NCBI GenBank assembly: GCA_031258005.1 | Contig: JAIRNP010000160.1 | Coordinates: 1 to 35,297 of the forward strand | Source: Treponema sp. | Lineage (GTDB): Bacteria; Spirochaetota; Spirochaetia; Treponematales; Breznakiellaceae | Reading direction: 5' to 3' | Length of the DNA stretch: 35,297 nt | Shown here: one piece after another, positions 7,784 to 14,508 of the stretch | How the letters are laid out: the number at the start of each line of letters is the position of its first letter | How positions within the stretch are numbered: position 1 is the stretch's first letter | Translations under genes and position numbers: made by a program | Notes under the pieces: generated by a model | What the model was told of the DNA's origin: nothing | Seen by the model: the letters and a program-made list of their open reading frames with translations, nothing else | Databases searched by the model: none

Positions 7784-7959
7784 CACCCTTTTTCCAAGAG
7801 ATCCTCTACAGGAGACTTAAACATGAGTCCCGCCCTCCAAAGGTCTGCTATGGGTTTATCCCCTCCGTTATTCTGAGGCGTACCGAAAAGAGGGTCCTTC
7901 TGGTTCTCATGTTGATACCCTGCTCCTTGTTCTCTACGGGGGCCTCTGGCTTGTCTCAT
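7783..7959 (-). CDS. possible small protein upstream of the kinase gene
   Basis: An open frame of 58 codons, just under the ORF-track cutoff. The basic, polar N-terminal half leads to an ordered-looking C-terminus (KPIADLWRAGLMFKSPVEDL) ending in LEKG. The composition is protein-like, and it lies 46 bp upstream of the kinase gene on the same strand. Only an AGG directly before the ATG could serve as a ribosome-binding site. The frame stays open for several codons upstream, so it may be a fragment. I recognise no family. Confidence 0.4.
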   Translation of the reverse strand: MRQARGPRREQGAGYQHENQKDPLFGTPQNNGGDKPIADLWRAGLMFKSPVEDLLEKG

Positions 7960-8396
7960 CCTAGGGTACCGGTTCTGCTCCTTTTCTGCAAGCTTATCTG
8001 GATTTCACATACGGCAATACCAGGGCATCGAAAATACAGGGCCGTTTCCCGCAGCACATTCAGATTCTCCGCCACACGGTTCGTCCGTACCCGGCAATCG
8101 TCCTCCCCAAAGCATACGTCTAAAAACCAGTGCAGCCGGTTCTCTATGGACCAGCGCCCTCTGGTCAGCCCCGCAGCCTCCTCCGCATCCAATGACCGCT
8201 GCTGATGTACTAGGGGGTATCTACCGTCGTTTTCTCCCCCTTCCGTTCCCGTGCACCGGTACTGAATGGACTTGTTCAACAACCAACCGGGCTTGTTGAA
8301 CAAGTCCATTGTATCCCGTCTTTGCTTGGGGCTGGTTTTAAATGACGTTGCCCTGGGGGTATTCTGGTAGAAACTCGGATAATCTACTAGAATCAT
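7956..8396 (-). pseudogene. ISAs1-type transposase remnant
   Basis: The C-terminal part matches the ISAs1 (IS4-like DDE) transposase core end: GRWSIENRLHWFLDVCFGED then RVRTNRVAENLNVLRETAL, with the conserved Glu of WSIEN. Upstream, the expected tract ERKGEKTTVDTPYYISS is readable only by crossing a TAG and a frameshift near 8200-8215. The preceding part is replaced by a hairpin insertion. The first two-thirds of the transposase are missing and no terminal inverted repeats are recognised. This is a dead remnant. Confidence 0.75.
8265..8310. repeat. perfect 18-bp inverted repeat, hairpin insertion
   Basis: AATGGACTTGTTCAACAA pairs exactly with its reverse complement across a 10-nt loop (CCAACCGGGC). 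It lies inside the transposase remnant and has no resemblance to the transposase reading frame. The perfect pairing in an otherwise decayed locus suggests a recently inserted, or selected, palindromic repeat. Confidence 0.85.
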
Positions 8397-8401
8397 ATAT
8401 C

Positions 8402-9274
8402 ATGAGTAATACACTCCCCATCATGCGTTCCCTTGGTATGAGTTTGGTCGGGGTTTATACGCTGTTGAGCATCGGCTGTTCTAAGACGGAAACCCGAAAT
8501 CCTGCTGAAGGGGACCGGCATAGTACGGAGCAGATCCTTCCCGCGAATCTCGAAGATGATCGGGAAGGACCCTATGCGGTTTTTTTAGCCCGTATCCTGG
8601 AGGAAGCGGAGATCCCTCAGGAAGATGCCCGGCATATTCAGGAGGTGGCAAGGGAAGGACCGGCTTTTCTCATGGATCTTTTGTCTGTCCTTGAGGGAGA
8701 TCCCTGCATCAGAGTGCTGGTGGACAAAGAACACGCCCTGGCTGCGGAGTATGAGCCTGAGGACCTAGTGGATCTTACCCACGGTTCCTACCAGGTGAGC
8801 CGCCCGGGTCTCAGGCTGCGTAAGGCTGCCGAGATGGCCCTGGAAGAAATGGCTGCGGCGGCTAGAGCCGATGGGGTAATCCTGACGGTTTCTTCGACCT
8901 ACCGTTCCTATGCCTACCAGGAAACCGTATATACCCGGAATGTCCGGGAGTTGGGGCAGGAAACCGCGGATAAGGAATCTGCCCGGCCAGGACACAGCCA
9001 GCATCAGTTGGGACTGGTGGTGGACTTTGGCTCTATTGATGATGCCTTTGCAGAAACCAAGGCAGGCCGTTGGCTCGAGGAGCAGGCTTCTTTCTTTGGG
9101 TGGTCCCTCTCCTATCCCCAGGGCTACGAGGGGCTTACCGGGTACCGTTGGGAATGCTGGCATTACCGGTATGTGGGCAGGGAACTCACCTACTTCATGG
9201 ATACCTATTTCAACGGTATCCAGCAGTACGCCCTCAGGTTCATCTACCAATGGGAAAAAGCCTGGGGCTTGTAA
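8402..9274 (+). CDS. VanY-type D-alanyl-D-alanine carboxypeptidase lipoprotein
   Basis: Predicted zinc peptidase that trims peptidoglycan stem peptides outside the cytoplasmic membrane. With the ATG at 8402 it has 290 residues and begins with a lipoprotein signal ending LLSIGC, a relaxed spirochaetal lipobox. The C-terminal half carries the VanY motifs: SSTYRSYAYQ, SQHQLGLVVDFG (zinc His and Asp of SxHxxGxAxD), and WECWHYRYVG (the ExxH zinc/catalytic part). The N-terminal 130 residues are not recognised. The ATG at 8402 is preferred over the track start at 8342 because it places the signal peptide first. No ribosome-binding site is visible; TAGAAT lies 8 bp upstream. Confidence 0.88.
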   Translation: MSNTLPIMRSLGMSLVGVYTLLSIGCSKTETRNPAEGDRHSTEQILPANLEDDREGPYAVFLARILEEAEIPQEDARHIQEVAREGPAFLMDLLSVLEGDPCIRVLVDKEHALAAEYEPEDLVDLTHGSYQVSRPGLRLRKAAEMALEEMAAAARADGVILTVSSTYRSYAYQETVYTRNVRELGQETADKESARPGHSQHQLGLVVDFGSIDDAFAETKAGRWLEEQASFFGWSLSYPQGYEGLTGYRWECWHYRYVGRELTYFMDTYFNGIQQYALRFIYQWEKAWGL

Positions 9275-9323
9275 GATCCTTTATTGCCTTAAAGACCCGA
9301 TCCGGGTACACTGGTTTCTATTC

Positions 9324-10169
9324 ATGGTTATTAACCCCCGTTTTCAAAGACTTGCCCTGCTCACCGGTTCTGAAGCCCTGGAGGCCTGTGATCGAACCAG
9401 GGTGACGGTTTTCGGTGTAGGCGGTGTGGGAAGCTGGTGTGCTGAAGCCTTGGTTCGTTCAGGGATCGGGAACCTGGCCATCGTGGATTCTGACCGAGTA
9501 TGCGTTACGAATATAAACCGCCAAGTCCAGGCGATAAGCAGTACCCTAGGACAGGCTAAAGTGGAAGCCCTGAGATCCCGGCTCTTGGCGATCAACCCGG
9601 GATGCCGGGTCCAGGCTTTTGGAAAGGTCTTCTCCCGTGCAACGGCAGATAGCTTTACGATGGAAAAGGCCGACTACATTATTGATGCGATTGACAGCCT
9701 CACCCATAAACTGGATCTGATTGAAGCGGTTACCCGGCGGGGAATACGGCTTTACGCTTCTATGGGAATGGCGCAGAAACTGGATCCTACCCAACTGAAG
9801 ATCGCGGATATTTGGGAGACTCAGGGCTGTCCTCTGGCACGACTGGTCCGGTCCGGTTTACGGAAACGCGGTTTTCAGGGACATGTTACCGTGGTATACA
9901 GCGCCGAGCGGATACCCCTCTCTCGGGGAATTCCGGTTTCCTGCGGTTCCGCCCAATGCCTCTGTCCAAAGGGGGCCGCCTCGAGGGAGGATGAAGCAGG
10001 GGACCTTTCGGTGGAATGGTGCAGTTCCAGGAAGGTGATCAATGGCAGCGCCGTACCGGTTACGGCTGCAGCAGGGATGATCCTCGCCAGCCTGGTGATC
10101 CGGGATATCTATGCCCGGTATGCCCTGGAACCTCAGGGGAAAGCTCCCTTTGAGGCTGCCGGGTTATGA
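9324..10169 (+). CDS. tcdA: tRNA threonylcarbamoyladenosine dehydratase
   Basis: E1/ThiF-fold enzyme that uses ATP to cyclise t6A37 in tRNA to ct6A. The 281-residue protein has the nucleotide-binding GVGGVGSWCAEALVRSGIG (about 32-50), the acidic strand VDSDRVCVTNINRQ and the central DAIDSLTHKLDLI. The C-terminal VINGSAVPVTAAAGMILASL is typical of TcdA/CsdL. The ORF track starts at 8910, but the first 138 codons there lie under the VanY gene; similarity begins at the ATG at 9324. It overlaps ttcA by 4 bp (ATGA), so the two tRNA modification genes are coupled. Confidence 0.9.
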   Translation: MVINPRFQRLALLTGSEALEACDRTRVTVFGVGGVGSWCAEALVRSGIGNLAIVDSDRVCVTNINRQVQAISSTLGQAKVEALRSRLLAINPGCRVQAFGKVFSRATADSFTMEKADYIIDAIDSLTHKLDLIEAVTRRGIRLYASMGMAQKLDPTQLKIADIWETQGCPLARLVRSGLRKRGFQGHVTVVYSAERIPLSRGIPVSCGSAQCLCPKGAASREDEAGDLSVEWCSSRKVINGSAVPVTAAAGMILASLVIRDIYARYALEPQGKAPFEAAGL

Positions 10170-10909
10170 GTAATCGCTGCCTCCGCCGAACCGGGGCCGG
10201 TCAAGTGGTGCAAAAATTGCTCATCAAAGCCATTCTGGAGCGGAACCTCATCCGTGAGGGCGACCGGATCCTCATCGCCGCTTCCGGGGGGAAAGACTCG
10301 ACGGTCTTGGCCTGGGCTCTTCAACAGGTGCGGCCGGCCCTTAAAACCGACTACGAACTGGCGGCGCTCCACATTTCCAGCGACTTCTGCGCCTGTTGTA
10401 AAAAATCCGTCCTTTCCCAGAAGCTGGAAGCCTGGGGCATTCCGTTTACGGACCTCTTCGTCCCTATCATGGGCAGACTCAAACCAGGGGAGAAAATGAA
10501 CTGTTATTGGTGCTCTACCCAGCGGCGCACCGAACTGTTACGCTATGCGGTAGCCCATAAGTTCAACCAGATCGCCTTAGGGCATCATCTGGACGACATC
10601 ATCGAAACCTTTTTTATGAACATGACCGCCAAAGGGGAACTTTCCGCCATGTCTATGGTCCTTTCCTATCGAAAGTACCCGGTACGACTCATCCGTCCCC
10701 TGGGGTATGTGGAGGAACAGCAGATAGTCGCCTGCGCTCAAGAACAGGATATCCTCCATGCCGCCTGTACCTGTCCCTACGGCATGCATTCTCAACGCCG
10801 GGATATACGGAACCGTATTGCCCGCTTTACGGATAACTCCAGTGCGGTAAAACGGCGCATCTTTACGGCCCTGTCTGCTTTACCGGTCCAGGGGGAACCA
10901 CGAGCATAG
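10166..10909 (+). CDS. ttcA: tRNA 2-thiocytidine synthetase-type PP-loop ATPase
   Basis: Thiolates cytidine 32 in tRNA. The 247-residue protein has the PP-loop AASGGKDSTVLAW (about 39-51) and a CYWC pair (about 113-116) in NCYWCSTQRRTELLRYA. It also has GHHLDDIIETFFMN and a later CTCPYGMHSQRR, all in the TtcA order; the cysteines fit a [4Fe-4S] cluster. The start codon overlaps the tcdA stop. TtuA-like thiolases are the main alternative, but the zinc-finger termini of that family are absent. A convergent cheB gene lies 68 bp downstream. Confidence 0.88.
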   Translation: MSNRCLRRTGAGQVVQKLLIKAILERNLIREGDRILIAASGGKDSTVLAWALQQVRPALKTDYELAALHISSDFCACCKKSVLSQKLEAWGIPFTDLFVPIMGRLKPGEKMNCYWCSTQRRTELLRYAVAHKFNQIALGHHLDDIIETFFMNMTAKGELSAMSMVLSYRKYPVRLIRPLGYVEEQQIVACAQEQDILHAACTCPYGMHSQRRDIRNRIARFTDNSSAVKRRIFTALSALPVQGEPRA

Positions 10910-10977
10910 GATAAACCCCCAGGAACGGTACAGAAATACCATGGCCCCTGGCTCCCCCGCTTGCCCCAAGGAACCGC

Positions 10978-12153
10978 TTAACCCTGTCCTTTAGCAATGG
11001 AACAGATCCGTTGGGCCATGTTCTCAAGGGGAACCTGTTCCATCACATGGCCCAACTCAAAGGCAACCCGGGGCATACCGTACACCACCGCGCTGGCCTC
11101 ATCTTGCCCAAGGGTAATGCCCCCCTCTTGATAAATAGTACCCAACTGTTCAGCGCCGTCCCGGCCCATTCCGGTCATGATGACCCCCAGGGCCTGATTA
11201 CCGTAGACCTTGGCCACCGAAGCGAAAAGCACATCTGCCGAAGGCCGATGCCCGCTTACCAGGGGGGTATCGGCAAGATGGGCTATTACCGACAAGGCTT
11301 TCCGTTCCAGTTCCAGGTGCTTATTCCCTTGAGCTATCAAGATGCGTCCTGCCTTGATGATGTCCCCTTCTTCCGCTTCCTTGACTTCCAAGGGACAAAC
11401 CCGGTTCAGGCTTTTGGCAAATTCATTGGTAAAGCCCGGGGGCATATGCTGCACTACCACTATAGGTACGGATAAATCCGGATCAAGCCGGGAACAAAGC
11501 AAGCGCAGCGCATCAGGGCCTCCTGTGGAAATACCAATGGCAATGATTTCCGTTTTACCTGGCTTCCGCAGCCGGGCCGGAGGTTCCGCGGGACTTTTAG
11601 GGGAAGACACCCCTAAGTTCGAGCGTATATGGTTAAGAAACGTATCTGCCGGGGGAGGGTGCGTACTGTCATGGGTGAACTCCGGCTTTTTAAACTCATA
11701 CTGCGTATAATCTATGGAAACCAGCTTCTTACCTGCGGAACGCCGGTATTTACTGCCGTATCCTAAGAGCATACTCGTGAGGGCGTCTTTCACCGTATAG
11801 ATATCAGCGTTCCCTAGATCCGAAGGTTTATGGATAAAATCACTAGCCCCCAAAGCCAGAGCTTCCATGGTTAGCTCCGCACCTCGACGGGCCAAGGCGG
11901 AAAGAATGATCACCGGTATCTCAATACCCAGTTTTTTACGCTCTTTAAGAAATTCGATACCGTTCATTTCCGGCATTTCCAGGTCCAGGACAATAATATC
12001 AGGATTGACTCGGGGGATTTTCCGCAGGGCAAAAATTCCATTCATAGCTTTTTCCGCTACCACGAGACCAGGAGTTGACTCCACCATTTTACCTATGAGA
12101 TTACGCATCAGCGCAGAATCATCCACAATTAATACACCAATTTCGTCAGCCAC
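10978..12153 (-). CDS. cheB: chemotaxis methylesterase/glutamine deamidase CheB
   Basis: Response regulator that removes methyl groups from chemoreceptors. The 391-residue protein has a receiver domain (about 1-125) with the acidic pair VDDSALMR and the phosphoacceptor Asp in IIVLDLEMPEMNG. A linker of about 70 residues follows, then the methylesterase domain with the catalytic Ser (GISTGGPDALR), His (VVVQHMPPGFT) and Asp (MTGMGRDGAEQL). The start is a GTG behind AAGGAG. It follows cheR on the same strand after a 167-bp spacer with unusual repeats. Confidence 0.96.
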   Translation of the reverse strand: MADEIGVLIVDDSALMRNLIGKMVESTPGLVVAEKAMNGIFALRKIPRVNPDIIVLDLEMPEMNGIEFLKERKKLGIEIPVIILSALARRGAELTMEALALGASDFIHKPSDLGNADIYTVKDALTSMLLGYGSKYRRSAGKKLVSIDYTQYEFKKPEFTHDSTHPPPADTFLNHIRSNLGVSSPKSPAEPPARLRKPGKTEIIAIGISTGGPDALRLLCSRLDPDLSVPIVVVQHMPPGFTNEFAKSLNRVCPLEVKEAEEGDIIKAGRILIAQGNKHLELERKALSVIAHLADTPLVSGHRPSADVLFASVAKVYGNQALGVIMTGMGRDGAEQLGTIYQEGGITLGQDEASAVVYGMPRVAFELGHVMEQVPLENMAQRICSIAKGQG

Positions 12154-12195
12154 GATTCATCTCCTTACTTCCACTTGTTATTCAAAGAACTAAAC

Positions 12196-12237
12196 AGCGG
12201 CTTTTTTAAAACAGCACATTTTGAAAAAGCAACCGCT
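12196..12237. repeat. imperfect hairpin in the cheR-cheB spacer
   Basis: AGCGGCTTTTTT pairs with GAAAAAGCAACCGCT apart from a three-base bulge, around an AT-rich loop. It lies between cheR and cheB together with the tandem palindromic repeat next to it. It may stabilise or partly terminate the cheR transcript. Confidence 0.45.
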
Positions 12238-12261
12238 AAAAAACGCAGGTTTCGCAGCCCG

Positions 12262-12295
12262 CGAACTTCCGGTTCGTGCGAACTTCCGGTTCGTG
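12262..12295. repeat. tandem 17-bp palindromic repeat
   Basis: CGAACTTCCGGTTCGTG occurs twice in direct tandem. Each unit is itself a hairpin (CGAAC...GTTCG), and the pair with its flanks GCCCG and TGGGC can fold into one long stem. This gives two alternative RNA structures within the cheR-cheB spacer, about 25 bp after the cheR stop codon. Confidence 0.85.
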
Positions 12296-12320
12296 GGCGA
12301 GAAACGGCAAGAAGCGCTAG

Positions 12321-13142
12321 TCATATAAATTTTCTATACAACGTAGCCCATGGGGTCTTTACAAACTCAAATGGGGTATCCATTCCAAAGAGGGACTCGG
12401 AATGACCAATAAATAGAAAAGACCGGGAAGCCATGGAATCCCAGAACCGTTTTATGACCCCGGTCTGGGCTGCTTCATCAAAATAGATAATAACATTCCG
12501 GCAAAACACGATATCCATGTTTCTCAAGCCTGAATCATGTTGCAAGTTATGATAATCAAAACGGACTTTAGCCATAATATCCGGTTTAACCTTATATCCC
12601 CCGGGTATTCTATCAAAATACTTATGAAGATAGGCATCGGGAATTCCCTCCAGATGGTTATCCCCATAAAACCCCTCTTTCCCGCTCATGAGGCACTTGA
12701 GGCTAATATCACTGGCCACGATTTCATATTTCCAGGGATACGGCAAGATTTCACTCATGAGCATAGCGATACTATAGGGTTCTTCACCGGTGGAACAGCC
12801 GGCACTCCAAATTTTCAAAACCGTATTGCCGGTATTCTTTTTTATGGTAAGTAGTTCAGGAACCACAAATTTTTCTAAGGTATCGAATTGGGGTTGATTG
12901 CGAAAGAACCGGGTGAGATTCGTGGTAATGGAATCAAGAAAATTTTTGAGTTCTTCTTTATCCCGGGTAATCATATTAAAATACGTCTGAGGTGAATCTA
13001 AACCCTTTCCTCTAAGCCGTTCTTTGAGCCTACTTTCTAAGATAGAACGGTTGGTTGGGGTAAAATTGATACCACTTTCAGCATAGATAAGGCTTCGATA
13101 CCGTTCAAAGTCAGTATCAGTAAAGAAAACAGCTTGTACCAT
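12321..13142 (-). CDS. cheR: chemotaxis protein methyltransferase CheR
   Basis: Methylates glutamates of chemoreceptors with S-adenosylmethionine. The 273-residue protein has an N-terminal helical domain and then TTNLTRFFRN (about 74-83). It also has the SAM-binding IWSAGCSTGEEPYSIAM (about 112-128), IVFCRNVIIYFD and FIGHSESLFG, all in CheR order. No ribosome-binding site precedes the ATG; the sequence just upstream is AAATTTATACT, so a leaderless message is possible. It pairs with cheB downstream and supports a motile, chemotactic cell. Confidence 0.95.
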   Translation of the reverse strand: MVQAVFFTDTDFERYRSLIYAESGINFTPTNRSILESRLKERLRGKGLDSPQTYFNMITRDKEELKNFLDSITTNLTRFFRNQPQFDTLEKFVVPELLTIKKNTGNTVLKIWSAGCSTGEEPYSIAMLMSEILPYPWKYEIVASDISLKCLMSGKEGFYGDNHLEGIPDAYLHKYFDRIPGGYKVKPDIMAKVRFDYHNLQHDSGLRNMDIVFCRNVIIYFDEAAQTGVIKRFWDSMASRSFLFIGHSESLFGMDTPFEFVKTPWATLYRKFI

Positions 13143-13267
13143 AGTATAAATTTAAGAAATGAAGGGTATCCTGTCAATGCTTCCATGCTTCATAACCAGG
13201 GCGAGGGCATATAAAAAAGAGCGCAGGGAGGCATACTTGGCATGGTTTTCTGGGAGGGGAACCCTAG

Positions 13268-13504
13268 GACAAGCAGAAGGCCGCTGGCGCCGATAATGAC
13301 CTGTTTTTCGGTCATTCAGGACCTGCGGATAGAGCGGAACAAGCAGGACCGGTTGTTTCTCGAAGAGGTTACGTCATCAACGGAAAGCCGTTAATACGGC
13401 CTTCTTGTACAGCAACTACAGTTTCGTTTGAGACCAATCATACTTTGTGGATCACCACCAATGATTTTTTTGGATGGCGTGAAGATTACCGTTCATTAGG
13501 GTGA
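13268..13504 (+). pseudogene. coding-like fragment without start codon, unknown
   Basis: Most of the 353 bp between cheR and the phosphatase gene is empty, but 13268-13504 is open on the plus strand for 78 codons. It has a protein-like composition (for example GADNDLFFGHSGPADRAEQ and ETNHTLWITTNDFFGWRED) and no ATG or GTG start. It ends by overlapping the phosphatase stop on the other strand. I recognise no family. It may be the tail of a lost gene or chance. Confidence 0.25.
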
Positions 13505-14239
13505 TGCTTCGGTATACCATTCCCGCATCCCTGCCGTATCGGCGCCTAATTCCTCCTGTACATACCGGTTTATCCCTCCAAAGGCAGCGTCTATGGCGGC
13601 AAAGGCCGCTTCCAAGTACCCCCGCCGAACCGACAGAACCGCTTCCAGCAATGGCTCTGCAGCGAGCCATTGCCGGATCATCTCCCTAAGGTATGCCGCG
13701 GAAAGCAGGTAATCCTGGTAGATCCGTTCCCGATCCACTCCCAGGGCAGAAAGTATAAAGGCCGCGGCAAGACCGGTCCGATCTTTACCGGCGGAACAGT
13801 GGAAGAGGAGGGGTGTATGGGCAGGATCCGCGAGGATACTGAAAAATTTCCGGTATTGGGGGCGGGCAATTTCTACCAAGCGGCCGTAGAGCTCCTGCAT
13901 CAAGGCCTCACCGCGGACCTCGGTTTCAGCAGCACATAAATCCAGGATGCTTCCCGCCTCAATAGGAAGCTCAAAGGTCTGTACCAGGGTAGCTAAAGCG
14001 CCGTCAGGAGCCCGGGTTTTTTCCTGGGTTCCTCGAAAATCGACGATGGTTTTGATATGCCGCTTTTCCAGAAAGGCTTGATCTTTTGAGGAGAGGCCGT
14101 GTAAATCTCCCGCCCGGTAGAGCAGTCCCCACCGAAGCTGTCTGCCCTCCTGTGTGGGGTATCCTCCCAGGTCCCGTAAATTATGCACCCCTTCAAGGGG
14201 CAAGAGCCGGCCTGGTTCATCATAGTGTTCCGTGTTCAT
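13496..14239 (-). CDS. tyrosine-protein phosphatase (Y_phosphatase3/PTP type)
   Basis: Cysteine-based phosphatase. About 247 residues with LEGVHNLRDLGGYPTQEGRQ near the start, the general Asp/Arg region KTIVDFRGTQEK, and the P-loop HCSAGKDRTGLAAAF (CX5R), typical of the bacterial Y_phosphatase3 group. The C-terminal helical tail is normal for the group. I use the ATG at 14239 rather than 14257 because TAAGGAT lies 8 bp ahead of it. No signal peptide is present, so it is probably cytoplasmic. Substrate (protein, lipid or polyphosphate) unknown. Confidence 0.85.
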   Translation of the reverse strand: MNTEHYDEPGRLLPLEGVHNLRDLGGYPTQEGRQLRWGLLYRAGDLHGLSSKDQAFLEKRHIKTIVDFRGTQEKTRAPDGALATLVQTFELPIEAGSILDLCAAETEVRGEALMQELYGRLVEIARPQYRKFFSILADPAHTPLLFHCSAGKDRTGLAAAFILSALGVDRERIYQDYLLSAAYLREMIRQWLAAEPLLEAVLSVRRGYLEAAFAAIDAAFGGINRYVQEELGADTAGMREWYTEASP

Positions 14240-14338
14240 ACTTATATCCTTACTCATGCGCCTGGTGTTGACCTGCAGGCTTCCCGATAGTGGAGTCCCT
14301 AGACTAAGCAGGGGGAGGGGCGTTATTTTTTAGCCATT

Positions 14339-14360
14339 GAGGCTGTTTTACAACAGCCTC
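14339..14360. repeat. hairpin in the divergent promoter region
   Basis: GAGGCTGTT, loop TTAC, AACAGCCTC: a perfect 9-bp stem between the divergent phosphatase and helicase genes. No T-run follows in either direction, and neither gene ends here, so an operator or leader structure is more likely than a terminator. Confidence 0.5.
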
Positions 14361-14508
14361 CCGTGTAACCTAAGGAAATAGGTTCCCGCCGATACCATAC
14401 AGATCACGGGGTAAATCCTTATCATATAAGAAACTATAATTTTGTAGGCCTTCCCGCCGGTCTAGACTATTCATTTCTCTCAAAATACGGTATACATAGT
14501 AATATAAT

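Noticed and set aside
8910-9323. N-terminal extension of the TcdA ORF in the track
   Set aside because: It lies in another frame over the VanY gene and has no resemblance to the ThiF family; the true start is 9324.
14339-14360. Rho-independent terminator
   Set aside because: Lies between two divergent gene starts and has no T-run after the stem on either strand.
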